64,000 bases of DNA, taken from NCBI RefSeq assembly GCF_000243215.1, contig NZ_JH594596.1, positions 457,872 to 521,871 on the forward strand, given 5' to 3'. Shown piece by piece: positions 44,178 through 53,397 of the stretch; the stretch's first letter is position 1; each line of letters starts with the position of its first letter. Position numbers and translations under genes: made by a program. The notes under the pieces are model-generated. The model was not told the origin of the DNA. It searched no databases and was given only the letters and a program-made list of their open reading frames with translations. Source of the DNA: Odoribacter laneus YIT 12061 (GTDB lineage Bacteria > Bacteroidota > Bacteroidia > Bacteroidales > Marinifilaceae).

Positions 44178-45020
44178 ATGTTGAAATTTCCTTTGTTAGG
44201 AGGGTGTTCCCTCGATATGACCCGTCCTCAGGTGATGGGTATCTTAAATGTAACGCCGGATTCTTTTTACGATGGAGGAAAATATGTCAGTGAGTTAAAA
44301 GTAATCGAACGTATTCATCAAATTGTGGAAGAGGGAGCGGATATTATTGATGTAGGAGCTTATTCGACCCGTCCCGGAGCTGCTTTTGTCGATGAAAAGG
44401 AAGAGACGGCCCGCTTGATGCCTGCGGTGGAATTGATCCGGAAATATTATCCGGAAGCTGTTATTTCCATCGATACCTTCCGGGCTGGTGTGGCGGAGGA
44501 GGTGAATACCTGTATGGGGCCAGTGATCGTGAACGATATTTCCGGAGGAACGATGGATGAAGAGATGTTCGATTTTGTAGCAGAGGCAGGCATTCCTTAT
44601 ATCTTGATGCATATTCAGGGAACTCCCCAGACGATGCAGAAAAATCCGGTATACCGGGATGTAGTGGAAGAGGTGGGAGCATTTTTTGCCGAACGTATCG
44701 ATCAGTTAAATCGCAAAGGATTTGACAATCTGATACTGGATCCGGGTTTCGGTTTTGGCAAAACTGTACAGCATAATTTCCAGCTTCTGAACGGAATGGA
44801 ACGCTATAAGAAGTTCGGATATCCGCTGTTGGTGGGAATTTCCCGGAAAACGACAATATGGAAAACGTTGGGAATTACGCCGGCTGAAGCTTTAAATGGA
44901 ACGACGGTATTGAATACTATTTCCTTGCTGAAAGGAGCGGATATTTTACGGGTACACGATGTCAAAGAAGCTGTAGAAGCCGTAAAATTAGTCGGCCGGC
45001 TGAAAGAAGCTTCAGTTTAA
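44178..45020 (+). CDS. folP: Dihydropteroate synthase
   Basis: Folate biosynthesis enzyme that joins 6-hydroxymethyl-7,8-dihydropterin pyrophosphate to p-aminobenzoate, the target of sulfonamides. The 280-residue TIM barrel shows the pterin-binding signatures GILNVTPDSFYDGG (about 21-34) and GADIIDVGAYSTRPGA, the ISIDTF strand, VNDISGG, DPGFGFGKT and the SRKTT motif. It is a single gene between the divergent DUF1599 gene and the convergent trmH-like gene. In many Bacteroides genomes a diadenylate cyclase gene follows folP; none is present here. Confidence 0.96.
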   Translation: MLKFPLLGGCSLDMTRPQVMGILNVTPDSFYDGGKYVSELKVIERIHQIVEEGADIIDVGAYSTRPGAAFVDEKEETARLMPAVELIRKYYPEAVISIDTFRAGVAEEVNTCMGPVIVNDISGGTMDEEMFDFVAEAGIPYILMHIQGTPQTMQKNPVYRDVVEEVGAFFAERIDQLNRKGFDNLILDPGFGFGKTVQHNFQLLNGMERYKKFGYPLLVGISRKTTIWKTLGITPAEALNGTTVLNTISLLKGADILRVHDVKEAVEAVKLVGRLKEASV

Positions 45021-45094
45021 AATTTAGTTATCCAACAACGTAACGTTTTGCCTGGAGCCTGACAGCCGTCAATCTGTTCCGGGACGTCCCCGGT

Positions 45095-45655
45095 TTATTC
45101 CTCGGGCAGCCTGCAGATTCCTTTTATGTGGGGGTGGAGCAATTCCCAAAGCACGATACCGGCGCTGACAGAAATGTTGAACGAATGTTTGGTCCCGTAT
45201 TGGGGGATTTCGATGCATCCTTCGGTTTCCTCTATTACTTCCTGTTGAACTCCTTTTACTTCGTTGCCGAATATCAGGGCGTATTTTTCTCCCGGGAGGA
45301 GGGAAAAGTTTTCCAAGGATACGCTGTTTTCCGCCTGTTCCACTGCGTAAATTTTATAGCCTTGTGCTTTTAAGGCGTTGACCACGGGGAGGGTTTCTTT
45401 GCTGTATTCCCAGGCCACGCTGTCTTCGGCCCCCAAGGCCGTTTTATGGATTTCCCGGTTGGGCGGAGTGGCGGTGATACCGCATAGGTAGATTTTTTCT
45501 ATCCGGAAAGCGTCGGATGTGCGAAAAACTGAACCCACATTGTTCAGGCTGCGAACATTGTCCAGGAGGAGAATAACAGGCATCTTAGACGCTTTCTTAA
45601 AAGCTTCCGGACTTATCCGGTGGAGTTCTTCATTCTGAAGTTTTTTGTTTTTCAT
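45095..45655 (-). CDS. TrmH/SpoU family RNA methyltransferase
   Basis: SAM-dependent 2'-O-ribose RNA methyltransferase with the trefoil-knot SPOUT fold. The 186-residue protein has the three family motifs: NVGSVFRTSDAF (motif 1), ALIFGNEVKGV (motif 2) and YGTKHSFNISVSAGI (motif 3). It has no N-terminal substrate-binding domain, so it is closest to short TrmH-like enzymes; tRNA or rRNA target unknown. It lies 9 nt downstream of miaB and is probably cotranscribed with it, forming an RNA-modification pair. Confidence 0.92.
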   Translation of the reverse strand: MKNKKLQNEELHRISPEAFKKASKMPVILLLDNVRSLNNVGSVFRTSDAFRIEKIYLCGITATPPNREIHKTALGAEDSVAWEYSKETLPVVNALKAQGYKIYAVEQAENSVSLENFSLLPGEKYALIFGNEVKGVQQEVIEETEGCIEIPQYGTKHSFNISVSAGIVLWELLHPHIKGICRLPEE

Positions 45656-45664
45656 AAAAAATTT

Positions 45665-46987
45665 TTAAACGAGTTCTCCGATTAAAGTGGCCGAGGTGCA
45701 ATCTTTGACTTTCACCTGTACAAATTCGCCTATCCGGGTACTGGTGGAAGGGAATACGATCACTTTGTTCTGGCTACTGCGTCCGAACATCTCGTCCGGA
45801 CTTTTTTTGGAAACTCCTTCTACCAGAACTTCGAATGTCTTTCCGATGTCTTTGCGGTTGCTTTCGAGCGACCAGCCAATTTGCAAATCGATCAGTTCCT
45901 GAAGCCGACGTCCTTTGGTCTCTTCGTCGATATTATCCGGTAGCCGTTTGGAAGCCACTGTTCCGGGACGTTCGGAATATTTGAACATATAGGCCAGATC
46001 GAATTTCACTTCTTCCATCAGGGAAAGAGTCTCCCGGAAGTCGGTTTCATTTTCGTTATGGAATCCGACGAATACGTCGGTAGAAATACCGCAGTCCGGA
46101 ACAATTCTCCGGATCGCTGCAATCCGGTCGAGATACCATTCCCGGGTATATTTCCGGTTCATATTTTTTAATACCGAATTACTTCCCGATTGTACGGGTA
46201 AGTGAATGGCTTTACAGATATTGGAATGACGGGCTATTGTTTCCAGTGTTTGATCGCTCATGTCTTTGGGGTGGGAAGTGGCGAAACGGATACGCATAGA
46301 AGGTACGGTACGGGCAACCAGCGCCAGTAAGGCCGGAAAATCTACGGTCGTACTTTCGTCTTTATAGCAATAAGAATTGACATTTTGTCCCAGAAGGGTC
46401 ACTTCTTTATATCCCCGTTTCTGCAAATCCATGACTTCACTCACGATACTGTGAGGGCTGCGACTGCGTTCTCTTCCCCGGGTATAGGGGACGATGCAAT
46501 AAGTACAAAAATTATTGCATCCGCGCATGATAGAGACAAAGCCGGAAATCGACGTTTCGTCTATGCGGGAAGGGCAGATGTCTTTGTAAGTTTCGGTTTC
46601 GGAAAGTTGAATATTGATGGCTTTTTCCCCCCGGCTTGCTTTTTCGATTAATAGCGGTAAGTCCATATAAGCATCCGGTCCTACGATGATATTGACATTT
46701 TTCTCCTGTTCGAACAGTTTTTCTCCCAATCGTTCTGCCATACATCCCATTACGCCGATTAACAGATGGGGATTTTGTTTTCGGACTTCAGAAAATCCCT
46801 GTACCCGTCCCCTCACTCTTTGTTCTGCATTTTCACGTACGGAACAGGTGTTTACCAGGATAATGTCTGCTTCGTTTCTGTCTTTTATATGTTCGTATCC
46901 CTTGGCGGTCAGAATGGCGGCTACCACTTCACTATCCGCTACATTCATCTGGCAACCGTATGTCTCGATATAGAATTTTTTCCCCAT
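45665..46987 (-). CDS. miaB: tRNA-2-methylthio-N6-dimethylallyladenosine synthase
   Basis: Radical-SAM methylthiotransferase that adds a methylthio group to i6A37 of tRNAs reading U-starting codons. The 440-residue enzyme has the three-cysteine UPF0004 cluster domain (YGCQMN, NTCSVRE, GCMAER), the radical-SAM CNNFCTYC motif (C-x3-C-x2-C) and a C-terminal TRAM domain ending LIGELV. Length and motif set fit MiaB rather than RimO or MtaB. It is upstream of the trmH-like gene, and a striking palindrome sits directly before its start. Confidence 0.95.
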   Translation of the reverse strand: MGKKFYIETYGCQMNVADSEVVAAILTAKGYEHIKDRNEADIILVNTCSVRENAEQRVRGRVQGFSEVRKQNPHLLIGVMGCMAERLGEKLFEQEKNVNIIVGPDAYMDLPLLIEKASRGEKAINIQLSETETYKDICPSRIDETSISGFVSIMRGCNNFCTYCIVPYTRGRERSRSPHSIVSEVMDLQKRGYKEVTLLGQNVNSYCYKDESTTVDFPALLALVARTVPSMRIRFATSHPKDMSDQTLETIARHSNICKAIHLPVQSGSNSVLKNMNRKYTREWYLDRIAAIRRIVPDCGISTDVFVGFHNENETDFRETLSLMEEVKFDLAYMFKYSERPGTVASKRLPDNIDEETKGRRLQELIDLQIGWSLESNRKDIGKTFEVLVEGVSKKSPDEMFGRSSQNKVIVFPSTSTRIGEFVQVKVKDCTSATLIGELV

Positions 46988-46989
46988 AA

Positions 46990-47025
46990 AAAATATTACT
47001 TTTGAAAGAACAAAAGTAATATTTT
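46990..47025. repeat. Perfect AT-rich palindrome at the miaB start
   Basis: Two perfect 14-nt arms (46990-47003 and 47012-47025) flank an 8-nt spacer, ending 2 nt from the miaB start codon. On the minus strand the outer arm includes TACTTTTG (47011-47018), a TAnnTTTG -7 match. It may be an operator over the promoter or a leader hairpin that hides the ribosome-binding site. Confidence 0.7.
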
Positions 47026-47141
47026 CAAAAGGATATATTTTTAAAAACGGTAAACTTTAGCTGCTTTTTTGCAAAATATTCATTTTAAATGTTTAGAAAA
47101 CCCATTTTTAGCGGTAAACTTGTAAAGAGTCGTCCCTATGC

Positions 47142-48650
47142 TTAAAATTTCATACCGACGGATACTTTTGCGATGTGATTGTTGTATTTGTTGTCGATGG
47201 GTTCTGCAAGGACGTCGTATTCCGGATCCACATCGTAATAACTGTAAAAACGGGTGATGTCTTTGGAAAATTTATAAACATAAGCTGCATCACAGTAGAA
47301 TTGACCGAAATTTAAGCCAAAGCCGCAGGATAGCGTCTGTATTTTGTTCAAATCTTTATTATCTTTGTAAGGACTGGCATAGAAAGAGTACCCGCCCCTT
47401 ACGCTGACCATACTATTTATCCGGTATTCCGCCCCTAATCTGAAATTGTGGGTAGAACGCAGATATTCTTTAATCAGGTTGTTTACACCACTGCCATCGG
47501 GTTCATAATAATCATATCCGTCTATTCCGTTTTTTAAGCGGGCAGAGCTGTAATTCACATATTCGTAGTCGAAGCTGAGAATCGCTTTTTGCTGAATTAC
47601 GCCGGCAACACTCAAAATGGCTTTCCAGGGTGTTTTAAGATCGTAATCGTATTTATAGGAGGTTGAACTGGGATATTCTGTCACTCCATTTACGGGGAAT
47701 TTGTATTTGGTAAGCATTCCGCTATCATACGTATCGGTCATGGAATAGTAGGTTGGGGTGTGTATCGTTGCCCCCAGACGTAATTCGGGAATCGGACGGT
47801 AAATAACTCCGAATTTAAAGTTTGTTCCTACTCCGGTTGTTTTCAGGCGTTCCTCAAAATTGAAATATTCCAGTTCATAAGGATTATCTTGGTCCGGGGT
47901 TTCAGTATACAAAGATCTCATTTTGTAATAAATATTCTGCAGCCCGATAGTGATTCCCAGGTACAGTTTATCTTTATAGTTCGTACCAAAAGAAAAAGCG
48001 TATTCTCCTTGATAACCGTCTTCTTTTATGATTTTTGTCTGATTTGCTCCGATGATGGCGGGTTCGTAATAAGGATTGTCCTTATTTTCATTATCGGAAA
48101 GGATATAATTACTTTGGATTCCCATCCATTGCAGGTCGTTGAAGTAATCTTCCAGATTTGCTGTCGGGTTTTGGTTGAGGACGTAGGCTATCAATCCGTT
48201 TATATCCTGTGCCAGATACTGGGAAAAAGAGTTCGGGGCATTGGGAATAGCTTGTGTCGTATGCCGGTTAAAATTGTTCATATTGGTGTAGTTGATCCCA
48301 AAGTTGATACCTTTCCAATCGAAATTGGGATTGTATAAAGAAATAACGAATCCGATATCCCCCAATTGGAAGGAATTATCATGTGCCGTTTGTCCGCCGG
48401 ATTTGGTATTTCCGAAATCCGGGGAAAGGGTCATACTGACTTCCGATTTCCGGAACACACCTATGCCCGCTGGGTTTACGTTTAAAGTCGATATATCGCC
48501 TCCCAGAGCTCCGAACGCTCCACTCATGGCTGCCGAACGGGCTGTGCCAAGGGGAAGGGTTCTGGAAAATCTCAATACGTCGGCATCGCTCTGTGCAAAT
48601 GCAATGCCGGAAGTTAAAAATAAAGCAATAAAGATATATAACTTTTTCAT
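47142..48650 (-). CDS. FadL/OmpP1 family outer membrane transporter
   Basis: A 502-residue outer membrane beta-barrel with a signal peptide (ending IAFAQ). Features of the OmpP1/FadL family: an N-terminal LPLGTARSAAMSGAFGALGGDISTLNVNPAGIG-type hatch segment (key parts ARSAAMSGAFGALGGD and NPAGIG), many alternating aromatic strands, and a C-terminal strand ending VSVGMKF. Family members let hydrophobic molecules such as fatty acids or aromatics cross the outer membrane; the substrate is unknown here. It lies 27 nt downstream of the aromatic-rich lipoprotein gene on the same strand, so they likely form an operon. Confidence 0.9.
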   Translation of the reverse strand: MKKLYIFIALFLTSGIAFAQSDADVLRFSRTLPLGTARSAAMSGAFGALGGDISTLNVNPAGIGVFRKSEVSMTLSPDFGNTKSGGQTAHDNSFQLGDIGFVISLYNPNFDWKGINFGINYTNMNNFNRHTTQAIPNAPNSFSQYLAQDINGLIAYVLNQNPTANLEDYFNDLQWMGIQSNYILSDNENKDNPYYEPAIIGANQTKIIKEDGYQGEYAFSFGTNYKDKLYLGITIGLQNIYYKMRSLYTETPDQDNPYELEYFNFEERLKTTGVGTNFKFGVIYRPIPELRLGATIHTPTYYSMTDTYDSGMLTKYKFPVNGVTEYPSSTSYKYDYDLKTPWKAILSVAGVIQQKAILSFDYEYVNYSSARLKNGIDGYDYYEPDGSGVNNLIKEYLRSTHNFRLGAEYRINSMVSVRGGYSFYASPYKDNKDLNKIQTLSCGFGLNFGQFYCDAAYVYKFSKDITRFYSYYDVDPEYDVLAEPIDNKYNNHIAKVSVGMKF

Positions 48651-48677
48651 GGCATTAGGACTGTTTCATTATACTTA

Positions 48678-50168
48678 TTATCTTCTTCCTCCCGAACGTT
48701 GGGTCGATCTGGATGGGCTAACCGATCTGTTGGTTCCGGTAGAACGGGAAGGAGAAACGGATGTACTTCGTGTCGGCGTTCTTTGGTAACTGCCACTGCT
48801 TCTGGAAGGTGAAGTGGAGCGGTTACCGTTATAACTCGGCCGGTAGTTGTTATACGAACGGTTATAAGTCCGGGTTGTACTGCGATTGATACTGTTATTC
48901 GTATTCGGTCTTACATTTGGCCGGGTGTAGCGGTTCGTTCCGGTAGAACTGTTACTTGGGCGTGTATACCGGTTGGTACCTGTGGAAGAATTCCCTGGAC
49001 GGGTATATTTGTTTGTCGGCCGGCTGATGTTATTTGTCGGTCGGGTAGTACCGGGCCTTGTCGTGACAGACGGTCGCGTTGACGTACCTGTCGAAGGCCG
49101 TACATTTACTCCTGTGGAAGGTCTGGACGTACTGTAGTTCGGCCGGTTTTGTATTCCTTCGGGACGGGTTGTCACGTTTGGTCGGTTTATGGAAGTATTG
49201 GGACGTCCTGTCACATTTGGCCGTGTACTCGTTCCCGGCCGATGGTTCGGCCGTAAACCAATGGAACCGCCTCCGTAATTGGGCCGTAAATTGCCGGGTC
49301 GTTGTGCAGGAGGATTCCAGCCCGGATGATTTCCGCCTCCCCAGTGTGGTGGGTGATGCCAATGCGGATGTCCCCAACCCGGGTAGTATCCCCACCATGG
49401 ATCGTACCAGCCGCTCCAATAAGGATTGTACCAGCCATTGTACCAAGGACGGTAAAAACCAGAATTCCAGCCTAAACCAAAGCTCCAACCCGGACTTCCC
49501 CAGCCGATATTCAATCCGAAATTAAACTGACTGTCGAACGCGATGACGTCGTAGCTCGGATTATCCCATACAACTGTCCAGATGTATTGGGGATAAGTCC
49601 CGAATAAAAGAGAGGAGTAGAGTTTAACATTTGTATAGGACGGGAACCACCAGTAACGGCCGTTATCCGTGTACACATTCCAATCCGGACTAAAGGATAA
49701 GTTCAGAGCAATTTCTTCTCCGTTCGCGATATAACCGAATCCATCCGGATAACGGGCGATAATCCGGGCTGCTTCCCTTAAATCGCTGTCGCTTCCTTTG
49801 AAACCTCCAATCCAATAACCGGTATTTTCATAGAGCACTTCATTGACTTCTTCCGATTCGGCTAACCGTTGTTGAGCCCGGGAGGTCAGGGAGCCTGTCG
49901 TGATTTCTTCTGTTGTGCCTTGCTGACGATTGATGATAACCGCACTATTCTCCGTGGTAAAATTACCCGAAGCGGGAGCGTACTGACGATTGCCCGAAGA
50001 TAAGGGAATATTCTGTCCGGTAATATTTTCTACTTCTTGCATCATAAGCGGTTTACTGCCGGGAACAAAATATATATCGTCTTCTATCGTGCTGTTCAAG
50101 CTACGGGTTGAAGAACACGATGAAAATAGGATAGTCGAAACTAAAATGATATAGAAAATGATTTTCAT
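48678..50168 (-). CDS. Aromatic-rich lipoprotein with a long Arg/Pro/Thr/Asn repeat tail
   Basis: A 496-residue lipoprotein (lipobox ILFSSC, Cys18) of unknown function. Residues ~20-200 form a normal-looking domain (VLYENTGYWIGGFKGS, ARYPDGFGYIANGEEI, DNGRYWWFPSYT). Residues ~215-290 are extremely rich in Trp, Tyr, Gly and Pro, with WYNPYWSGWYDPWWG-like steps. Residues ~300-496 are a low-complexity, positively charged tail of RPN, TRP, TGTNRYTRP and SPSRS repeats ending RSGGRR. Such a basic tail could bind LPS, peptidoglycan or polysaccharide at the surface. Related lipoproteins seem to exist in other Bacteroidales. It is followed by the FadL-like gene. Confidence 0.75.
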   Translation of the reverse strand: MKIIFYIILVSTILFSSCSSTRSLNSTIEDDIYFVPGSKPLMMQEVENITGQNIPLSSGNRQYAPASGNFTTENSAVIINRQQGTTEEITTGSLTSRAQQRLAESEEVNEVLYENTGYWIGGFKGSDSDLREAARIIARYPDGFGYIANGEEIALNLSFSPDWNVYTDNGRYWWFPSYTNVKLYSSLLFGTYPQYIWTVVWDNPSYDVIAFDSQFNFGLNIGWGSPGWSFGLGWNSGFYRPWYNGWYNPYWSGWYDPWWGYYPGWGHPHWHHPPHWGGGNHPGWNPPAQRPGNLRPNYGGGSIGLRPNHRPGTSTRPNVTGRPNTSINRPNVTTRPEGIQNRPNYSTSRPSTGVNVRPSTGTSTRPSVTTRPGTTRPTNNISRPTNKYTRPGNSSTGTNRYTRPSNSSTGTNRYTRPNVRPNTNNSINRSTTRTYNRSYNNYRPSYNGNRSTSPSRSSGSYQRTPTRSTSVSPSRSTGTNRSVSPSRSTQRSGGRR

Positions 50169-50555
50169 GTCATATTTGTTTAGTTGTTTTTATAAATCTA
50201 TCAAAAAGCGTACCAAATTCCCGAGAATTGGTCTTTCTCCTTTTAGAATTAGACTGTCTCTAGCCTAAAAGGTTTAGCAGGAACTGAGGTAAAACATGAC
50301 AATTCTGTCTGCCGGAATTTATAAAATCTGCCGAAAGTGATCTGGGCATTTATTGCGTACAGACTGTTTTTATAATGTGTTTTATCCTCTCCTTTTTTTA
50401 CGGAAGAGGAAGAATATAGGGGGAACGTTGTTTTCCGTGTTTTATAAACTCCTCAGCTGAATATTTTATTCTCAGCTCTGTAAAAATAGTCATTTCCGAT
50501 CATATATCTTAGTTTTTTGCTTAAATTTGCAGCTGTTTTATCAAAAAATAAGAAG
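50169..50555. other. Divergent intergenic region before proS
   Basis: This 387-bp gap separates the minus-strand lipoprotein gene from proS. It contains the proS -7 element at 50522-50529 and several A/T-rich stretches; the lipoprotein promoter must also lie here but is not evident. No RNA gene or repeat was recognised. Confidence 0.5.
50522..50529 (+). promoter_or_regulatory. Bacteroidota -7 element of proS
   Basis: TAAATTTG matches TAnnTTTG, 26 nt before the ATG at 50556. It lies inside an upstream extension of the reading frame and therefore supports the shorter start. Confidence 0.5.
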
Positions 50556-52031
50556 ATGGCCAAGTTTTTAACATCAAGAAATGAAGATTATTCTCAATGG
50601 TATAACGAATTAGTGACCAAGGCAGGTTTGGCAGAGCCGGCTGCTGTAAGAGGATGTATGGTAATTAAACCATACGGATATGCAATTTGGGAAAAGATGC
50701 AGCATCAATTGGATCAAATGTTTAAGGATACCGGGCATGTAAATGCTTATTTCCCCTTGCTGATACCGAAATCATTCTTTTCGAAAGAAGCTGACCATGT
50801 AGAAGGATTTGCTAAGGAATGTGCTGTGGTGACCCATTATCGGTTGAAAAACGATCCCAATGGAAAAGGAATCGTGGTGGATCCGGAAGCAAAATTGGAA
50901 GAAGAATACATTATCCGGCCGACGTCGGAGACTATTATATGGAATACCTATCGCAATTGGATTCAGTCCTACCGGGATCTGCCGATCCTTTGTAACCAGT
51001 GGGCTAATGTCATGCGTTGGGAAATGAGGACCCGGATGTTTTTGCGTACGGCGGAATTTTTATGGCAGGAAGGTCATACCGCCCATGCTACGAAAGAGGA
51101 AGCGATTGCAGAAGCCAATAAAATGGTAAGGGTATATGCTGAGTTTGCAGAGAAATGGATGGCTGTGCCGGTAATTATGGGCTCTAAAAGTGAAAGCGAA
51201 CGTTTTGCGGGAGCCTTGGATACCTATACCATTGAAGCTCTGATGCAGGATGGAAAGGCTTTACAAGCTGGAACGTCTCATTTCCTGGGACAAAATTTTG
51301 CAAAAGCCTTTGACGTATTGTTTACCAATCCAGCCGGAGAGCGGGAGTATGTGTGGGCTACCTCTTGGGGTGTTTCTACCCGTTTGATGGGGGCTTTGAT
51401 TATGGCTCATTCGGATGATAACGGTTTGGTGTTGCCGCCGAAGTTAGCTCCTTTACAGGTGGTGATTGTACCGATTTATAAGAGTGCTGAAGGATTGGAA
51501 CAAATCACTAAACAGGTAAGCAGTATTGTCGAAGCTTTGAAAGCCAAAGGTATTACAGTTAAATACGATGACCGGGATACTCAGAAGCCGGGCTGGAAGT
51601 TTGCCGACTACGAATTGAAAGGTGTTCCTGTACGTTTGGCAATGGGGGAACGGGATTTAGCCAATTGTACCATAGAAGTGGCCCGGCGGGATACCCTCAC
51701 CAAAGAAACTTTACCTCTGGAAGGAATTGTGGAATATGTAGAGAAATTACTGAATGATATTCAAGAAAATATTTATCGGAAGGCATTGAGTTTCCGCGAT
51801 AATATGATCACGAAGGTCGATACCTACGAAGAGTTTAAAGAATTGTTGGAAACGAAAGGGGGATTTTTCCTTTGCCATTGGGATGGAACGCCTGAGACAG
51901 AGGAGAAGATCAAGGCCGAGACGAAGGCGACGATCCGCTGTATTCCTTTTGACAGTCCCGAGGAAGAGGGAAAATGCATGGTGACAGGAAAGCCTTCTCA
52001 CCGCAGAGTTTTAATCGCAAAAGCGTATTAA
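50556..52031 (+). CDS. proS: Prolyl-tRNA synthetase, eukaryote/archaeal-like form
   Basis: Class II aminoacyl-tRNA synthetase charging tRNA-Pro. The 491-residue length and the absence of the bacterial editing insertion place it in the eukaryote/archaeal-like ProRS class, which Bacteroidota commonly carry. Motif 2 and 3 regions are seen ([24 protein letters not shown] in pieces: [14 protein letters not shown]; and [21 protein letters not shown]), as well as the anticodon-binding domain (VVIVPIYKS) and a C-terminal zinc-like domain. A longer frame begins at a TTG 39 nt upstream but covers the -7 element, so the ATG at 50556 is preferred. pepT and mutY follow in the same direction. Confidence 0.97.
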   Translation: MAKFLTSRNEDYSQWYNELVTKAGLAEPAAVRGCMVIKPYGYAIWEKMQHQLDQMFKDTGHVNAYFPLLIPKSFFSKEADHVEGFAKECAVVTHYRLKNDPNGKGIVVDPEAKLEEEYIIRPTSETIIWNTYRNWIQSYRDLPILCNQWANVMRWEMRTRMFLRTAEFLWQEGHTAHATKEEAIAEANKMVRVYAEFAEKWMAVPVIMGSKSESERFAGALDTYTIEALMQDGKALQAGTSHFLGQNFAKAFDVLFTNPAGEREYVWATSWGVSTRLMGALIMAHSDDNGLVLPPKLAPLQVVIVPIYKSAEGLEQITKQVSSIVEALKAKGITVKYDDRDTQKPGWKFADYELKGVPVRLAMGERDLANCTIEVARRDTLTKETLPLEGIVEYVEKLLNDIQENIYRKALSFRDNMITKVDTYEEFKELLETKGGFFLCHWDGTPETEEKIKAETKATIRCIPFDSPEEEGKCMVTGKPSHRRVLIAKAY

Positions 52032-52150
52032 TTGATAAAAATCCGGCTATCGTTTTCCGGCTGAATATTTTTTCGGCTGGAAAGCAGGCCGGAATACTTG
52101 TCCTTTTCAATGCCTCTGGCATTATCAGCAGAAACAGAATCATTCTTTTT

Positions 52151-53371
52151 ATGTCGGTTACTGAACGTTTTTTGAAATATGTCCGATACGACACTCAGTC
52201 GGATCCGGCTTCGGAGACATTTCCTAGTACTCCGGGACAATTGTCATTTGCGCGTGTACTGGCTACGGAGATGAAGGAGCTGGGACTACAGGAAGTCCGG
52301 ATTGACGAATACGGTTATCTGAGCGCTTATCTGCCGTCGAATGCCGATCGGGAGGCTCCCGCTATCGGATTTATTGCACACTTGGATACAAGTCCGGATC
52401 TGAGCGGAAAAAATGTAAATGCTCAGTTGATCAGGGAATATACGGGAAATAATATTGTTTTGGATAAAAAGGACGATATTGTTTTAACACTGGAGGATTC
52501 CCCGGAATTATCCAATTATGTGGGGCAGGACCTGATTGTAACGGACGGACATACGCTGCTGGGAGCGGACGATAAAGCGGGAATTGCCGAAATACTGACG
52601 GCCGTTGAATATTTGCAGGATCATCCGGAAATAAAGCACGGAAAAGTTTGTATTTGCTTTACGCCGGATGAAGAAATCGGAAGGGGTACCGATCATTTCG
52701 ATGTCCGAGGCTTCGGAGCACGCTTTGCTTATACTTTGGATGGAGGAGAAATAGGAGGATTGGAATACGAAAATTTCAATGCTGCACAAGTCGAATTGGT
52801 TTTTAAAGGGAGGAATACTCATCCGGGCTATGCTAAAAATAAAATGGTAAATTCTATTGCCATTGCCAATGATTTTTTAAACAGTCTTCCTAAAAAAGAA
52901 ATTCCGGAACTTACTTCCGGATACGACGGTTTTTTCCATGTGGTTTCGATAAAGGGGAATGTGGAAGAAACGATAATGAAGATATTGATCCGGGATTTTG
53001 ACCGGGAACGTTTTGAATGGAGAAAAAGTACTGTAGAAAACGGAGTAAGAGATTTTTCTAAAAAATATGGCTTGAATATTGAGTTGGAAATAACCGATCA
53101 GTATTACAATATGAGGGAAAGAATTGAGCCCGTCCGGTTCATTGTAGATATTGCCCGGCAAGCCATGGAGGAGGTAAAAGTGAAACCGCGTATTTCTCCT
53201 ATCCGGGGAGGAACAGACGGGGCTAATTTGTCGTATATGGGATTGCCGACCCCTAATTTGTTTACGGGAGGCCATAATTCCCATAGCCGATATGAATATA
53301 TTCCGGTTCCTTCTATGGAACGGGCTGTGGACGTGATCGTGAAAATTATAGAACTTTGTGTAAAAATATAG
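52151..53371 (+). CDS. pepT: Peptidase T (tripeptide aminopeptidase)
   Basis: Di-zinc M20B aminopeptidase that removes the N-terminal residue from tripeptides in the cytoplasm. The 406-residue protein shows the expected motifs: FIAHLDTSPD (first metal-ligand region), TDGHTLLGADDKAGIAEI, CFTPDEEIGRG (catalytic and metal Glu), the dimerisation domain with NTHPGYAKNKMVN, and the C-terminal GGTDGANLS and FTGGHNSHS segments. The open frame extends upstream into proS, but the ATG at 52151 matches the family start (MSVTERFLKYVRYDTQSD). It follows proS by 119 nt. Confidence 0.96.
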   Translation: MSVTERFLKYVRYDTQSDPASETFPSTPGQLSFARVLATEMKELGLQEVRIDEYGYLSAYLPSNADREAPAIGFIAHLDTSPDLSGKNVNAQLIREYTGNNIVLDKKDDIVLTLEDSPELSNYVGQDLIVTDGHTLLGADDKAGIAEILTAVEYLQDHPEIKHGKVCICFTPDEEIGRGTDHFDVRGFGARFAYTLDGGEIGGLEYENFNAAQVELVFKGRNTHPGYAKNKMVNSIAIANDFLNSLPKKEIPELTSGYDGFFHVVSIKGNVEETIMKILIRDFDRERFEWRKSTVENGVRDFSKKYGLNIELEITDQYYNMRERIEPVRFIVDIARQAMEEVKVKPRISPIRGGTDGANLSYMGLPTPNLFTGGHNSHSRYEYIPVPSMERAVDVIVKIIELCVKI

Positions 53372-53397
53372 AGCGTAATAAGGGAGAAGGTCGGGGC

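Noticed and set aside
50517-50555. Extension of proS to an upstream TTG
   Set aside because: It would start within the promoter -7 element; ATG at 50556 gives the standard N-terminus.
51974-52150. Extension of pepT overlapping the end of proS
   Set aside because: The extra 59 residues are unlike peptidase T and overlap a conserved gene; the ATG at 52151 fits the family.
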